Source: Tetragenococcus koreensis
GTDB taxonomy: Bacteria > Bacillota > Bacilli > Lactobacillales > Enterococcaceae
DNA: 64,000 nt
Direction of reading: 5' to 3'
Assembly (NCBI RefSeq): GCF_003795145.1
Contig: NZ_CP027786.1
Span: forward strand, 2,542,001-2,606,000
Each line of letters begins with the position of its first letter. The first letter of the stretch is position 1. Positions 26,460 through 35,203 of this stretch are shown piece by piece. The position numbers and the translations under genes are program-made. A model generated the notes under the pieces. That model did not search any database. It was given only the letters and a program-made list of their open reading frames with translations, and was not told the origin of the DNA.

Positions 26460-26926
26460 TTAAATTAGTTCGCATTGATTATCGTTTATTGCATGGACAA
26501 GTTGTTTTTGCATGGAGCAAAGCTTTGGGAATTACACGCACTATTGTGGTTAATGATGAAGCTGCAACAGATGATTTTAAAAAGATGTCTTTAAATCTTT
26601 CCAAACCATCGGGGATGAAACTAAATATTTTTACTGTAGACGAAACGATTCAAAAAATACCCAAAATTGAGCAATTAAATGACAATATTATGTTAATTTT
26701 TGGCAATACTGAAGAGACTTTAAAGGTCTGTGAAGCTTATCCAAAGATCGAAGAAATTAATTACGGTGGGATTCTCAAAAAAGAAGATGCTAAGCAATAC
26801 AGTAATGCAATTCATTTAACACCTTCTGAAGTTGAGGATTCAAGAAGGTTAAAAGATTTAGGTATCAACCTATATATGCAACAGGTACCAACTTCTAAAA
26901 AAGAAGATTTAAATAGCAAGCTATGA
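26456..26926 (+). CDS. PTS EIIB, mannose family (operon truncated downstream)
   Basis: A complete 156-residue mannose-family EIIB; the phospho-His is residue 13 in RIDYRLLHGQVVFAW. It should phosphorylate a sugar bound to EIIC/EIID, but no such genes follow: an IS110-family element begins 6 bp after the stop codon, and the DNA beyond the second IS110 copy (59.95 kb) has no EIIC or EIID either. The system is therefore probably non-functional for transport here, unless the missing subunits are elsewhere. Confidence 0.9.
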   Translation: MIKLVRIDYRLLHGQVVFAWSKALGITRTIVVNDEAATDDFKKMSLNLSKPSGMKLNIFTVDETIQKIPKIEQLNDNIMLIFGNTEETLKVCEAYPKIEEINYGGILKKEDAKQYSNAIHLTPSEVEDSRRLKDLGINLYMQQVPTSKKEDLNSKL

Positions 26927-27066
26927 CAGCAAAAAAGACAAACTATATTAAGTCAAGAGAATAAACAAAAAATGGAATAACAAAAATTTATTCTTTGGTT
27001 TGTCGAAATTTGGGCATACGAAATAAGCCTTTAAAATAGCCATTTTAAAGAAAGGTTGTTTTTTAA

Positions 27067-28262
27067 TTAGTTAACGACCACTTTGTTCTCTTGATAGGGC
27101 TCTCCTGTTTTTAAGATATGGAAAATGATGCGAACCAGTTTTTTTACTACATGCGTGATGGCGACCGTATAATGTTTGCCTTCTTCTAACTTTTTGTTCA
27201 AATACTTTTTCATTGGAGGCGCCCAAACCGTAGAGAGTCGTGCAGCTTCATGTAATGCCCAACGTAAGGAGGTGGAACCACGCTTCACCATATGACCATT
27301 CTCTTGTTGGTTTTCTCCTGAAGTACTGATTGAAGGTTCTGAACCAGCAAAAGCGAGTAATTGAGCGGGCGTTTGGAAATGATCAATGGAACGGATCTCA
27401 GCTAAAATAATGGCCCCTAGCTTAACGCCAATGCCTGGAATGGTCAGTATAGGCGAATCAATGGTCTTCATAAGTTTTTCAACTTCCTTCTCCGCGCTTT
27501 TTAGTAAGGTAGTGAAATACTCAATCAAATCAATGGTTTGGAGTAATTCAAATTCTAAAATAGCGGATGCTTGACCAATGGTCGAAGCTGCCAGTTGTTT
27601 AAAGGCAATGGCTTGTTCTTTCCCATATTTTCCCCGTGAAGATTGGGATAAAAGGTTGGTTAACCGGGTCAAATGCGCCTGAGCGATTTTCTGGGAGAAG
27701 GAAAGACTTTGAGCATCTCATAAATGGCTTGGTTATGGTGGGCATTTTGCCCTTCCAGAGAAGGCGCTAATTCGGGAAAAAGAAGGTCTAACAAGCGGGT
27801 ATAATTGGTCTTTTGTTTCGCACGCGCTTGTTGGAGGCGGCTCACATTTCGTGTGGCATACTTCAGCTCAAGTATACGCGTATCGGTCTCAAACAAGGTT
27901 TTATCAACATCTTCTCGTAATTTACGAGCAATGGTCACGGCATCTTTTTTATCCGTCTTAGTTTTACGAAGGGTCTGTTTTTTGGCAAATTCTTTAATCA
28001 AAAACGGATTATAACTGAATGTAGAATAGCTATGGGTACGGAGAAAACGAATCAAATTATAGGAATAGTGTCCCGTATCTTCTAAGGCAATTTGAATCTC
28101 TTGTTGGGTGGTCACTCGGAGATTCTCAAAGGTCATTTGAAGATGGGTGAAACCCTCCCGGTTATTTTGAATTTTTAAGTGACGGATAAACACTTCTCCT
28201 TGACTATCAATGACGGCTAAATCATGTTTGTGCTTAGCGACATCTATTCCTGCATATAACAT
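27067..28262 (-). pseudogene. IS110 transposase, frameshifted
   Basis: Reads MLYAGIDVAKHKHDLAVID... (DEDD RuvC-like N-terminal domain) to about residue 190, then shifts frame near 27690 where GGG replaces GGGG of copy 2; the C-terminal Transposase_20 part (ILTIPGIGVKLGAIILAEI and the catalytic-serine region with FAGSEPSISTSG) continues from there. Otherwise it matches the intact 398-residue copy at 58484-59680. The single-base difference in a homopolymer may be real or a sequencing error. Confidence 0.85.
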
Positions 28263-28278
28263 AAAGAACCACTCCTTG

Positions 28279-28535
28279 TGTAAAAAAATATGCGCTGTGT
28301 TCCACGCTCTCTAAGCCGATGTAACCTTGTGAACTATCAAGCGTCAGGGCGATTGCCTTGCGCTAACAAACTTATTAACAATCTGACAAAGAGTTGTGGT
28401 TAGAGCCTTTTTCAACCAGTATTCAAGTAGAATCTGTTGGAGGAAATACTAATCCACAGCGCTTATCATCAGTATAAATAACAATACGGTAAAAAGAAAA
28501 GTCATTTTAACTGACTAAATTAAATATACAAGGAG
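28279..28535 (-). ncRNA. Candidate bridge RNA region of IS110 copy 1
   Basis: The roughly 255-bp non-coding stretch upstream of the transposase start is the position where IS110-group elements encode the bridge (seek) RNA that pairs with donor and target DNA. It holds several potential hairpins, e.g. around GCGTCAGGGCGATTGCC. The assignment is by position and family knowledge; no structure calculation was done. Confidence 0.4.
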
Positions 28536-28543
28536 GGATTGTC

Positions 28544-29095
28544 ATGGGCTATAATGTTCAGCCACTACGGTTGCAACAGGAGATTAATGATTTTTTATTT
28601 TGCCTGCGACGGAATAAAAATGCGGAACGTGACGTTTTCTTGTTTCTAATTGGAATTAACAGCGGTCTGCGCATGTCCGACATCGTCAAACTCAAGAAAA
28701 AAGACGTGATTACCTCAAAAAACCCGCGCATCGTGGAGCAAAAGACAGGGAAAACACGCATTTTATACTTAAGCAGCTTACAGGACTTGATTCACGGCTA
28801 TACCGCACCCTCAGATCCGGAGGCTTACTTGTTTCCCAGTACTAAGGGCGGCCATTTAGAAGTCAATACGGTCTACCAGATGTTTCAAAAGGTCGCGAAG
28901 CTGTTAGGAAGGGACGATATCGGCACCCACACCCTACGAAAAACCTTTGGTTACCACTATTACAAGAAAACCAAAGACGTGGCCACCTTAATGGAAATCT
29001 TTGGTCACAGCAGCGAGAAGATTACCAAACGCTACATCGGAATTAATGAAGATGAAATCAGTGAAACGTTATTAAATTTTCGGTTAGGTTTTTGA
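28544..29095 (+). CDS. Small tyrosine recombinase (plasmid-type integrase/resolvase)
   Basis: This 183-residue protein is a catalytic-domain-only tyrosine recombinase. All active-site residues are seen: Arg in NSGLRMSDIV, Lys in EQKTGKTRIL, HTLRKTFGYHYY, His in IFGHSSEKIT and the nucleophile in KRYIGI. There is no N-terminal SAM-like arm-binding domain, a form common on Lactobacillales plasmids. AAGGAGG, half of which is the last bases of IS110 copy 1, is 7 bases before ATG 28544, so the IS junction is in the ribosome site. It may act on the Xer-like 28-bp sites further right; that is inference. Confidence 0.88.
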   Translation: MGYNVQPLRLQQEINDFLFCLRRNKNAERDVFLFLIGINSGLRMSDIVKLKKKDVITSKNPRIVEQKTGKTRILYLSSLQDLIHGYTAPSDPEAYLFPSTKGGHLEVNTVYQMFQKVAKLLGRDDIGTHTLRKTFGYHYYKKTKDVATLMEIFGHSSEKITKRYIGINEDEISETLLNFRLGF

Positions 29096-29147
29096 TTGTA
29101 TTATATAATAGATAAGCACAGTAAGACGGTTATAATCACCCACAGTA

Positions 29148-29177
29148 TTGGACAAATCAACCTTTTTTTGGTATATT
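29148..29177 (+). promoter_or_regulatory. Promoter of the tandem-motif RNA
   Basis: TTGGAC (29148-29153), 18-bp spacer, TATATT (29172-29177). Transcription would begin near 29184, just before the tandem repeats. Confidence 0.6.
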
Positions 29178-29183
29178 ATATAT

Positions 29184-29357
29184 ACAAATGAGAGCAGGCT
29201 CATAGTCAACTTGATATAAATCCGGAACATAAGGGTCCGGCGGGTGGCGAGCACCAAAACTAAACTCGATACAAATCCGGAACGTAAGGGTCCGGCGGGT
29301 GGCAAGCACCAAAACTAAACCTGTATAAAAGGCTGCTCTTTTGAACAGCTTTTTTTA
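29184..29357 (+). ncRNA. Structured leader/small RNA with two tandem 53-nt motifs
   Basis: Two direct repeats (29213-29265 and 29268-29320) differ at three positions: one near the 5' end and two in predicted loops. Each folds as CCGGA-loop-TCCGG followed by GGTG-GCRAG-CACC. AGAGCAG (29191-29197) can pair with CTGCTCT (29333-29339), enclosing both motifs; the same CTGCTC is the 5' arm of the terminator, so the two structures are exclusive. A short ORF follows. This may be a tandem-aptamer attenuator or a repeat antitoxin-type RNA; I do not recognise it. Confidence 0.55.
29331..29357 (+). terminator. Terminator after the tandem motifs
   Basis: GGCTGCTC and GAACAGCT form a stem with a TTTT loop and one mismatch, followed by seven T residues. 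Confidence 0.75.
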
Positions 29358-29383
29358 TTGGGAAAAAGGAGCATTCTTCGCAC

Positions 29384-29563
29384 GTGGCAAAAAAAGAATA
29401 CAAACGCATGTCTATAAAAGAGACAACCCAAATTACCAGACAGTTAAACGCGATTTATAAGGCTGCCCATCTCTTACAAGAACATTTTGTAGATAAAAAA
29501 GTATCCTTTGTCGGAGAAGTCTCAACGGTAGCGATTATTTTTTCGACAACTAATTTTATCTGA
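29384..29563 (+). pseudogene. Truncated plasmid-type ORF downstream of the tandem-motif RNA
   Basis: From GTG 29384 (AAAGGAG at 29365-29371) the frame encodes VAKKEYKRMSIKETTQITRQ and a helical stretch ending ...FVGEVSTVAIIF, then runs into unrelated ATPase-remnant DNA and stops at TGA 29561. The join at about 29545 suggests a deletion or recombination point. Only about 55 residues are original. The family is not recognised; its position behind a structured RNA and terminator would suit a gene regulated by attenuation. Confidence 0.45.
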
Positions 29564-29902
29564 TGATGTTCTTAAAGAATTAGATAAATTAGAAAGAGCC
29601 GGTAGTTCAATTGTATTAACGGCAGTTGATCGTAAGTTAATTATTTTAATGGGAATCCGTGACCAAGTTCGAGCAGGTGTTAAACAAGACCTACAAAAAT
29701 TAAAATCACTTGGTGTTAAAAATCTCACTGTATTATCAGGGGATAATCAAGGCACAGTTAATTTAGTTAAAAAGGAGCTAGGATTAACCGAGGCTCATGG
29801 CGATATGTTACCTGAGGACAAGTCAATTTGAGTACAATTGAAAGAGCTATTGAAAACCTAGGATATTCAGTTATTAGTTCAAAAGTAAAGGAAGGTGTAT
29901 AA
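29549..29902 (+). pseudogene. Remnants of a CPG-type P-type ATPase fused to a heavy-metal-domain tail
   Basis: 29549-29831 encodes LILSDDVLKELDKLERAGSS...GIRDQVRAGVKQDLQ...VLSGDNQGTV and LGLTEAHGDMLPEDKS, closely similar to about residues 405-500 of the ATPase at 47625-49478. After an internal deletion, 29828-29902 encodes STIERAIENLGYSVISSKVKEGV, similar to the C terminus of the heavy-metal protein at 47194-47427. Neither part is functional. It marks a decayed relative of the 44-49 kb metal cluster, with gene order rearranged (ATPase, metal domain, Dps, regulator). Confidence 0.85.
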
Positions 29903-29903
29903 A

Positions 29904-30455
29904 ATGACAACAGCAAATGAAAGACAAGAAAAATTAGCTGCTGAAAAAGCATATAAAGAACACATTCATCATACCAAGATTAATGCTGTAGCTGTCACAG
30001 ATCATATACTTGCTAATATCCATACCTTACATGTAAAATTACATCAATATCATTGGTATGTAAAAGGCACAAATTTCTATTCATTGCATAGTGTTTTTGA
30101 GAATTTATACAATGAGAATGAGACATGGTTTGATAAGATTGCAGAACGTTTGCTAGCTTCAGGATTTAAGCCAGCTTCAACAACTACTGAATTTCAGGAA
30201 TTTACAATAATTTCTGAAGATCCGTCTGAAAAATATTATTCTGCTGAAGAAATGGTCATACAGTTAGTAGAAGATTTTAGGACTAATCGTGAATTTACCG
30301 TTCGTGCAATGCGTTTAGCACAAGAAGAAGCAGATGATGCATTAGAAGATTTACTAATTAGTTATAAAGATTACTTAGATATAAATATTTGGCAACTTCA
30401 AGCCTTTGTTAACAAGGATGCGTTAGAAGATGATGACTATATAGATAACGATTAA
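29904..30455 (+). CDS. dps: Dps-family ferritin-like protein (copy 1)
   Basis: A 183-residue mini-ferritin that stores iron and protects DNA from peroxide. The N-terminal His-rich HIHHTKINA precedes the Dps core: ANIHTLHVKLHQYHWYVKG with ferroxidase His, then ENLYNENETWFDKIAERL with the Asp and Glu ligands. An acidic C-terminal tail follows. It is about 70 percent similar by eye to the Dps at 44177. AGGAAGG precedes ATG 29904. Its original promoter was lost with the truncated upstream genes. The FLP-type regulator gene follows after 16 bp. Confidence 0.92.
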   Translation: MTTANERQEKLAAEKAYKEHIHHTKINAVAVTDHILANIHTLHVKLHQYHWYVKGTNFYSLHSVFENLYNENETWFDKIAERLLASGFKPASTTTEFQEFTIISEDPSEKYYSAEEMVIQLVEDFRTNREFTVRAMRLAQEEADDALEDLLISYKDYLDINIWQLQAFVNKDALEDDDYIDND

Positions 30456-30471
30456 TTAGGAGGAAAGCTGT

Positions 30472-31164
30472 ATGGCACACCATCACCACCATAGTCATAT
30501 AGATTGTATACGTTTAGTTCCGATTTTTAATCACCTAAATGAAGAACAAATGAGTTTAATTGCGCAATCAGCGCAAGAAGTACATTATGCAAAGAATGCG
30601 TTGTTATTTGGAAATGGTGATAAAGATGACACACTTTATATTATAAATAATGGGCGTGTACGTGTTTATAACTTAAATGAATCTGGTCGTGAACAAACTG
30701 TACGCATATTAAATCCTGGTGATTTTATGGGAGAAGTGGCTATTTTTCAAACTGAAAGTTACCATTCTAATTATGCTGAAGCAATATCAGAAGTGAGCAT
30801 ATGTAGAATTCATAAAAAGGATATGGATGACTATTTAGGCGCTTACCCAGAAATTATGAGAAGAATACTATCAGATGTTACGAAACGTTTACAGGTATCA
30901 GAAAAGCAAACGATGCAGGTTGGTATGGAGCAAGTAGAGTCTCGTATTATTGATTTTCTATCAGAATACGTTGAAGATGAAGAAAACCATACTTATGTGA
31001 CTTTACCAATGTCGAAAAAAGATCTAGCCTCGTACTTGGGTACAACCCCAGAAACAATAAGTCGTAAGTTCTCATCATTGGAAGAGAGAGGTTTAATTAA
31101 ACAGCATACTCAAAAATATGTTGAGATATTTGATTTAGATAAGTTATTATTTGCATCAAGTTAA
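30472..31164 (+). CDS. Crp/Fnr-family regulator, FLP type (copy 1)
   Basis: A 230-residue regulator with cNMP-binding-like beta-roll (residues about 15-130), dimerisation helix and C-terminal HTH (MSKKDLASYLGTTPETISRKFSSLEERGLI). It begins MAHHHHHSHIDCIRL, a natural His cluster next to Cys12, and has a second cysteine at residue 111. The 99-residue cysteine spacing resembles the disulfide pair of Lactobacillus FLP (Cys5/Cys102), so thiol redox or metal sensing is likely. There is no iron-sulfur cysteine cluster as in true FNR. It follows dps copy 1. Whether it still controls the second cluster's boxes is untested. Confidence 0.88.
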   Translation: MAHHHHHSHIDCIRLVPIFNHLNEEQMSLIAQSAQEVHYAKNALLFGNGDKDDTLYIINNGRVRVYNLNESGREQTVRILNPGDFMGEVAIFQTESYHSNYAEAISEVSICRIHKKDMDDYLGAYPEIMRRILSDVTKRLQVSEKQTMQVGMEQVESRIIDFLSEYVEDEENHTYVTLPMSKKDLASYLGTTPETISRKFSSLEERGLIKQHTQKYVEIFDLDKLLFASS

Positions 31165-31170
31165 GTTAAA

Positions 31171-31227
31171 TGGTTCTGTGTCAAATAGTATTGGTCACCA
31201 ACACTATTTATCATAGAACCCAATTTT
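31171..31227 (+). terminator. Long hairpin terminator, resembling facing IS ends
   Basis: GGTTCTGTGTCAAATAGT and its near complement ACTATTTATCATAGAACC flank TTGGTCACCAA, followed by TTTTTT. The arms look like terminal repeats of ISL3-type elements facing each other, so it may be a collapsed element now serving as terminator. Confidence 0.65.
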
Positions 31228-31560
31228 TTAGTACAATGATCCATGGTGATATCCTTTCTTGGTGTAGTTTTGTTTTAGAAGCCTAAAATGGTAATTATGA
31301 TATTGATTTTTGGGATTCTTTTCCAGCTGGAATGGACGAGTTAGCGAAAATTTTTAGAATGGTTGTCATGGGTGAAGATACCGTAAAAGGAATTGCAGTA
31401 ACTATGGAAATATTGCGGATGCAGCGACTATAGCTAAAGAAGCCTTAGAGGCGTTCTGTGACTTACTACAAGAAGAAGGAAAAGGTTGCTTTAAAGATCC
31501 AGAAAAAATTGCAAAATCATTCAACGTGCAATTACCATAAGTTATCGGTTAGGTAGACTT
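31228..31560 (+). other. Unrecognised decayed coding sequence
   Basis: Broken frames give pieces such as DIDFWDSFPAGMDELAKIFRMVVMG and ALEAFCDLLQEEGKGC. Codon use looks protein-coding but stops and shifts break it. I do not recognise the source. Confidence 0.35.
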
Positions 31561-32066
31561 GCACAAGAATCCAGCAATGTCGTTCTAAGTGTTCTTGTAC
31601 GTGAAATTCGTGCGCTTGAAAAGAACATCAAAGACTTGGAAAAGCAATCAAGCAATTATTTGTCGGCATTCGAGAATATCAATATTTGCCCGGTGTTCCA
31701 GGTATTGGAAAGGTGTACTCCACTTAATTAATCGTTGAAATCGGTCAAATTGAACGATTGGAAAATCAAACAAAATTGGCAAAATATGCAGGCTTATATT
31801 CGAAAGTCAAACAATCTGGTAACTGTCAGTCATAAAATACACCTCTGACAAAACAAGGGAATCGCTATTTTGGATACTACTTAGTTAAAGCTACCAACTC
31901 TATAAAAAAGTATCTTCCTGAATATAAAGTTTTTTATCAAAGCAAATGTAAAGAGGTCCCAAATATAAACACAAACGAGCAATCGTCTTAAGTTACGCGT
32001 CTTGTGGATACGCTACTACGTAACCATCGACTCTACGCGTTGCCAAGGAGAGTAATAGGTAAATAA
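31560..32066 (+). pseudogene. Degenerate IS110-family transposase (different type)
   Basis: Pieces in several frames match the C-terminal half of an IS110/IS1111-type transposase: LGRLAQESSNVVLSVLVREI, ALEKNIKDLEKQ, PGVPGIGKVYST, LAKYAGLYSKVKQSGN, TPLTKQGNRYFGYYLV and LVDTLLRNHRLYAL before TAA 32064. Stops and shifts are frequent, so it is an old remnant unrelated in detail to the two intact-length IS110 copies. Confidence 0.75.
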
Positions 32067-32334
32067 CATTCTGTTATTGACGCAAACCTTTGAAATCCCC
32101 TGTAAAAAATTTGATTTTAGACGGAGCTAGTTAAGTGCGCTTCAAAACAGGTTACACAATAAAAATATTTTCAATCTTCAACTTGACTTATTACCATTAG
32201 ATTTATTGACAAGAGCCTTTAAAATATATCTATTTTCGGTTTTTTATATTCAACAAGAAAAGACAAGATTCTCGAAGTACTGGAAGATTCTCGTCTTTTC
32301 TTTCATTTCATTGTTATTTAAGAGTTAGTTTGTT

Positions 32335-33000
32335 TTATTGAATATATCCTACTTTTTGCCCTATAAATCGTGTCCGAACATATTGTTCGGGTGCAAAATG
32401 GATCTCTGTATATTCAAATATTTGACCGTCATCTAAATAAGCCCAGTTTTGAGTTAGTCCAATACAGTTTTCTTGCTTTAAGGCCAAGTAATTTTTATCT
32501 AAATCAGTCGCCAAAATTACTCTATCGACTAAACGTGAGCCAATAATCTTATGATTTGTGACAGACTGAATGTATCGGTAAATTGATTCTTGTGCAATCT
32601 TCTTTGTCAATCTTGGTACTACCTCTGATTTGAAAAAGCTATCATCTATCATTACAGGTTTACCATTAATTAGACGCAAACGAATAACGTGATAACAAGT
32701 AGTTCCTATTTGAAACATTGATTTCGCTGCAAGTGTAGCATCAACAATTATTAAATCCAACGAAAGTACCTTAGTTTCGATGGATTTTGTTTGAATTTTT
32801 GATCCACGCTCCATATTTCCAGAATCGATTAATAAATCCTCAACAGCTACCCTTTGTAAGACTACATTGGCACTACCGAGTTTACTGTAAACTAATCCTT
32901 CACTATTTAGCTGACGAATTGCCTTTCGGATTGTATTTCGAGAAACATTATACCTAAATAATTCATAGTTTTTCTGAAAGCTATCTAAAACCTTACAGTG
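32335..33000 (-). pseudogene. GntR-family regulator truncated at its 5' end
   Basis: Reading the minus strand from about 33000, SFQKNYELFRYNVSRNTIRK and AIRQLNSEGLVYSKLGSANVV form the recognition half of a GntR winged helix, followed without a stop by a UTRA ligand domain (TTCYHVIRLRLINGKPVMIDDS, ending GQKVGYIQ). The first 25 or so residues and the start codon are missing where IS1380 DNA begins. UTRA regulators bind sugar phosphates (TreR/PhnF type), but the target operon is not here. Confidence 0.75.
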
Positions 33001-33009
33001 AAGCCATTA

Positions 33010-34500
33010 TTTCACATATTTTACAACACCCTTTGGGTGTACAAAAAGAACCCCAATCTGTTATGGTTAAAGTGACTAAACTAAACCATGAAAGGGGTTC
33101 TCTCAATGGCTACATTACAGGAAAAACGGATAAATTTCAATCCTAAACTAACAGTTTCCAACACTGGTGGTAATCTTTCAACAGATGCCGGATTGATTTT
33201 AGTAAAAGAATTTATGGACTCACTTGGATTTTTAGAATTGGCCAAAAGCCTCCTTCAAATCAAAGATGACCGGACTTACTGGAGACACGACAATATCTCC
33301 TTACTAGAACAACTTCTTTTCCAACTGATCTCTGGCTACGCTGCAGATTCATCAGCTAAATTATTGAAGGAAGATCCCATCTTCCAACTTATTTTAAATA
33401 AAGAAACAGCTGCTTCACAACCTTCTCTTTCACGTTTCTGGGACCGAATAGATGAAAAAACGATCCGTCAATTCCAAGATTTGAATCAAGCTTTGATTGA
33501 TAAAGTACGATTGAAGCGAAACACAACAGAGATAATCATTGATTTGGATTCTACTCATTCGGATACTTTTGGAAATCAAGAAGGAACGAACTATAATGCC
33601 CACTATCAAACAAACGGTTACCACCCCTTAGTTGCTTTTGATGGGCTAACGGGCGACTTTTTAAAGGCAGAACTTCGTTCTGGAAATGTTTATACATCAA
33701 ACGGTGTAAGGGATTTTCTAAGGCCTTTACTCAATCATTACAGCCAGCAACTTCCTTGCACAACGATTCTTGTGCGTGGAGACAGCGGCTTTGCGACACC
33801 AGAAGTATATGAAACTTGTGAATTGAACGAAAGCTTTTATGTGATTCGTCTGAAAGCCAATGCTCAACTAGCAAAGTTAGCAGAATCATTCATTTTAATT
33901 GGCGATGATCATCATTGGGAAGAAAAAGAAGTTCACTACTATTCTACGTCTTATCGAGCAAAAAGTTGGTCACAAGAACGTCGGGTTTGCATCAAATCAA
34001 CTAGAGAAGCAGGAGAGCTGATTTTTCGTCATGAATATGTGATCACCAATTGTTCAGAAAATTTATCCGCTGAAAACATATTTTATACCTATCAAAATCG
34101 CGGTACGATGGAGAACTTTATTAAAGAAGCAAAGAATGGATTCTATTTTGATAAAACCGATAGCTCAACTTTTCTGGAAAATCATGCTCGTATGATGATA
34201 AGCCTATTGGCTTACAATATCGTTAACTTTATGCGAACACTTTGTTTATCGGCAAAAGAAGCGACACTTCAAATTGATACTCTCCGCTTGCATTTATTTA
34301 AAGTAGCAGGAAAATTGGTACGAAGTAGCCGTAGATTGCTATTAAAACTGAGCACGACTCATGTCTTTCAAGATAGTTTCTATCAGTTGTTAGAAAAAAT
34401 ACAACAACTCTGTTGGTGACCATCCAAATGAATTTTAAAAAATTCATTTCTTTCAGGGAGTTCGTGCGGCCAAAATTAAGTAATACCCTATCATTCAGCT
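33010..34500 (+). mobile_element. IS1380-family element (ends approximate)
   Basis: The element is defined by its transposase (33106-34419) and by its disruption of the GntR-family gene at about 33005. I could not identify matching terminal inverted repeats, so both ends are estimates. Confidence 0.6.
33106..34419 (+). CDS. IS1380-family transposase
   Basis: A 437-residue DDE transposase. Motifs: LTVSNTGGNLSTDAGLILVKEF near the start; IIIDLDSTHSDTFG with the first catalytic Asp; VRGDSGFATPEVYE with the second; RGTMENFIKEAKNGF with the catalytic Glu region (YREK-like). These order and sequences are those of IS1380. AAAGGGG precedes ATG 33106; an upstream in-frame ATG at 33088 is less well placed. 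The frame is intact. Confidence 0.9.
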   Translation: MATLQEKRINFNPKLTVSNTGGNLSTDAGLILVKEFMDSLGFLELAKSLLQIKDDRTYWRHDNISLLEQLLFQLISGYAADSSAKLLKEDPIFQLILNKETAASQPSLSRFWDRIDEKTIRQFQDLNQALIDKVRLKRNTTEIIIDLDSTHSDTFGNQEGTNYNAHYQTNGYHPLVAFDGLTGDFLKAELRSGNVYTSNGVRDFLRPLLNHYSQQLPCTTILVRGDSGFATPEVYETCELNESFYVIRLKANAQLAKLAESFILIGDDHHWEEKEVHYYSTSYRAKSWSQERRVCIKSTREAGELIFRHEYVITNCSENLSAENIFYTYQNRGTMENFIKEAKNGFYFDKTDSSTFLENHARMMISLLAYNIVNFMRTLCLSAKEATLQIDTLRLHLFKVAGKLVRSSRRLLLKLSTTHVFQDSFYQLLEKIQQLCW

Positions 34501-34803
34501 CATCGTTTTACCTATTTTAACTTTTTCCATCCTTTAATGAATAAAAAAGTAAGTTAATTGGGATGGACAGATGAAAAAAATAACTTTTACAGATAAATTT
34601 TAGAAGTATGAATTATTCAGGATTACTGTACCTCTAATATTTTCTATTTTATCGTTTAAAAATAGAATGTCTACTTGTGAGCCTAATAATACTTTCATTT
34701 CTAAATACCTCTTATTTCCTTTCAAGAATCACTTTTTTAGATGGCATATTACCATGTCTTATAAACTCGAATATGATTCAGAACTTCCTCTGTCGTGCTT
34801 ACT
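34420..34803. other. AT-rich intergenic stretch between IS1380 and IS3
   Basis: No gene is supported. It holds the unknown right end of IS1380 and a 14-base match, CATATTACCATGTC (34744-34757), to the DNA bordering IS3 copy B at 42781-42794. Nothing else was recognised. Confidence 0.5.
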
Positions 34804-34877
34804 GGATAGGCTACAATTAACTAGACAGAAAAATTAAGGTGTGTAGACTAGAAGAAAACATACCAGGAGGAATTTTT

Positions 34878-35168
34878 ATGTCTAAGAGAACACGAAGAAC
34901 TTTTTCACAAGAATTCAAGCAACAAATCGTCAATCTTTACTTAGCTGGAAAGCCACGTGTAGAAATCATTCGAGAATATGAACTAACGGCTTCAGCATTT
35001 GACAAATGGGTAAAGCAATCTAAAACGAGTGGTTCATTCAAAGGAAAAGATAATCTTACGCCTGAACAAAAAGAATTGTTAGAACTACGTAAAAGAAACC
35101 AGCAATTAGAAATGGAAAATGATATTTTAAAGCAAGCAGCGCTGATATTCGGACGAAGAGACAAGTAA
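34878..35168 (+). CDS. IS3 OrfA (helix-turn-helix, leucine zipper)
   Basis: A 96-residue protein: MSKRTRRTFSQEFKQQIVNLY HTH_Tnp_1 region with DKWVKQSK, then a heptad helix LRKRNQQLEMENDILKQAA. AGGAGG (34865-34870) precedes ATG 34878. In its 3' end the heptamer T-TTA-AAG at 35126-35132 is a classical -1 slippery site and the -1 frame is open from there into orfB, so the active OrfAB fusion is probably made by frameshifting. Confidence 0.9.
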   Translation: MSKRTRRTFSQEFKQQIVNLYLAGKPRVEIIREYELTASAFDKWVKQSKTSGSFKGKDNLTPEQKELLELRKRNQQLEMENDILKQAALIFGRRDK

Positions 35169-35203
35169 TCGATGCGAATAAGCATCTTTACCCTATATCA
35201 GCG

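Larger units (their letters stand above)
26932..28535 (-). mobile_element. IS110-family element, copy 1 (1604 bp)
   Basis: Comparison with 58349-59953 defines the shared segment: identity begins at AAAAAGACAAAC and ends at ATACAAGGAG. Transposase is on the minus strand; about 135 bp lie after it and about 270 bp before it. No terminal inverted repeat or clear target duplication is seen, as usual for IS110. Copy 1 lacks one G in a G run, which breaks the transposase. Confidence 0.92.

Noticed and set aside
26928-26940. Target-site duplication of IS110 copy 1
   Set aside because: Only A-rich identity is shared at the ends; no convincing duplication, as is normal for IS110.
29649-29831. Independent small gene for an ATPase-like protein
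   Set aside because: It is an internal fragment of a larger pump with missing start and catalytic domains.
30472-30500. Engineered His tag (vector sequence)
   Set aside because: The five His codons sit in a natural gene with normal neighbours and no vector sequence, and related proteins also have His-rich N termini.
32335-32814. Complete 159-residue regulator starting at the internal ATG
   Set aside because: The frame continues upstream through GntR recognition-helix sequence, so this ATG is internal to a truncated gene.
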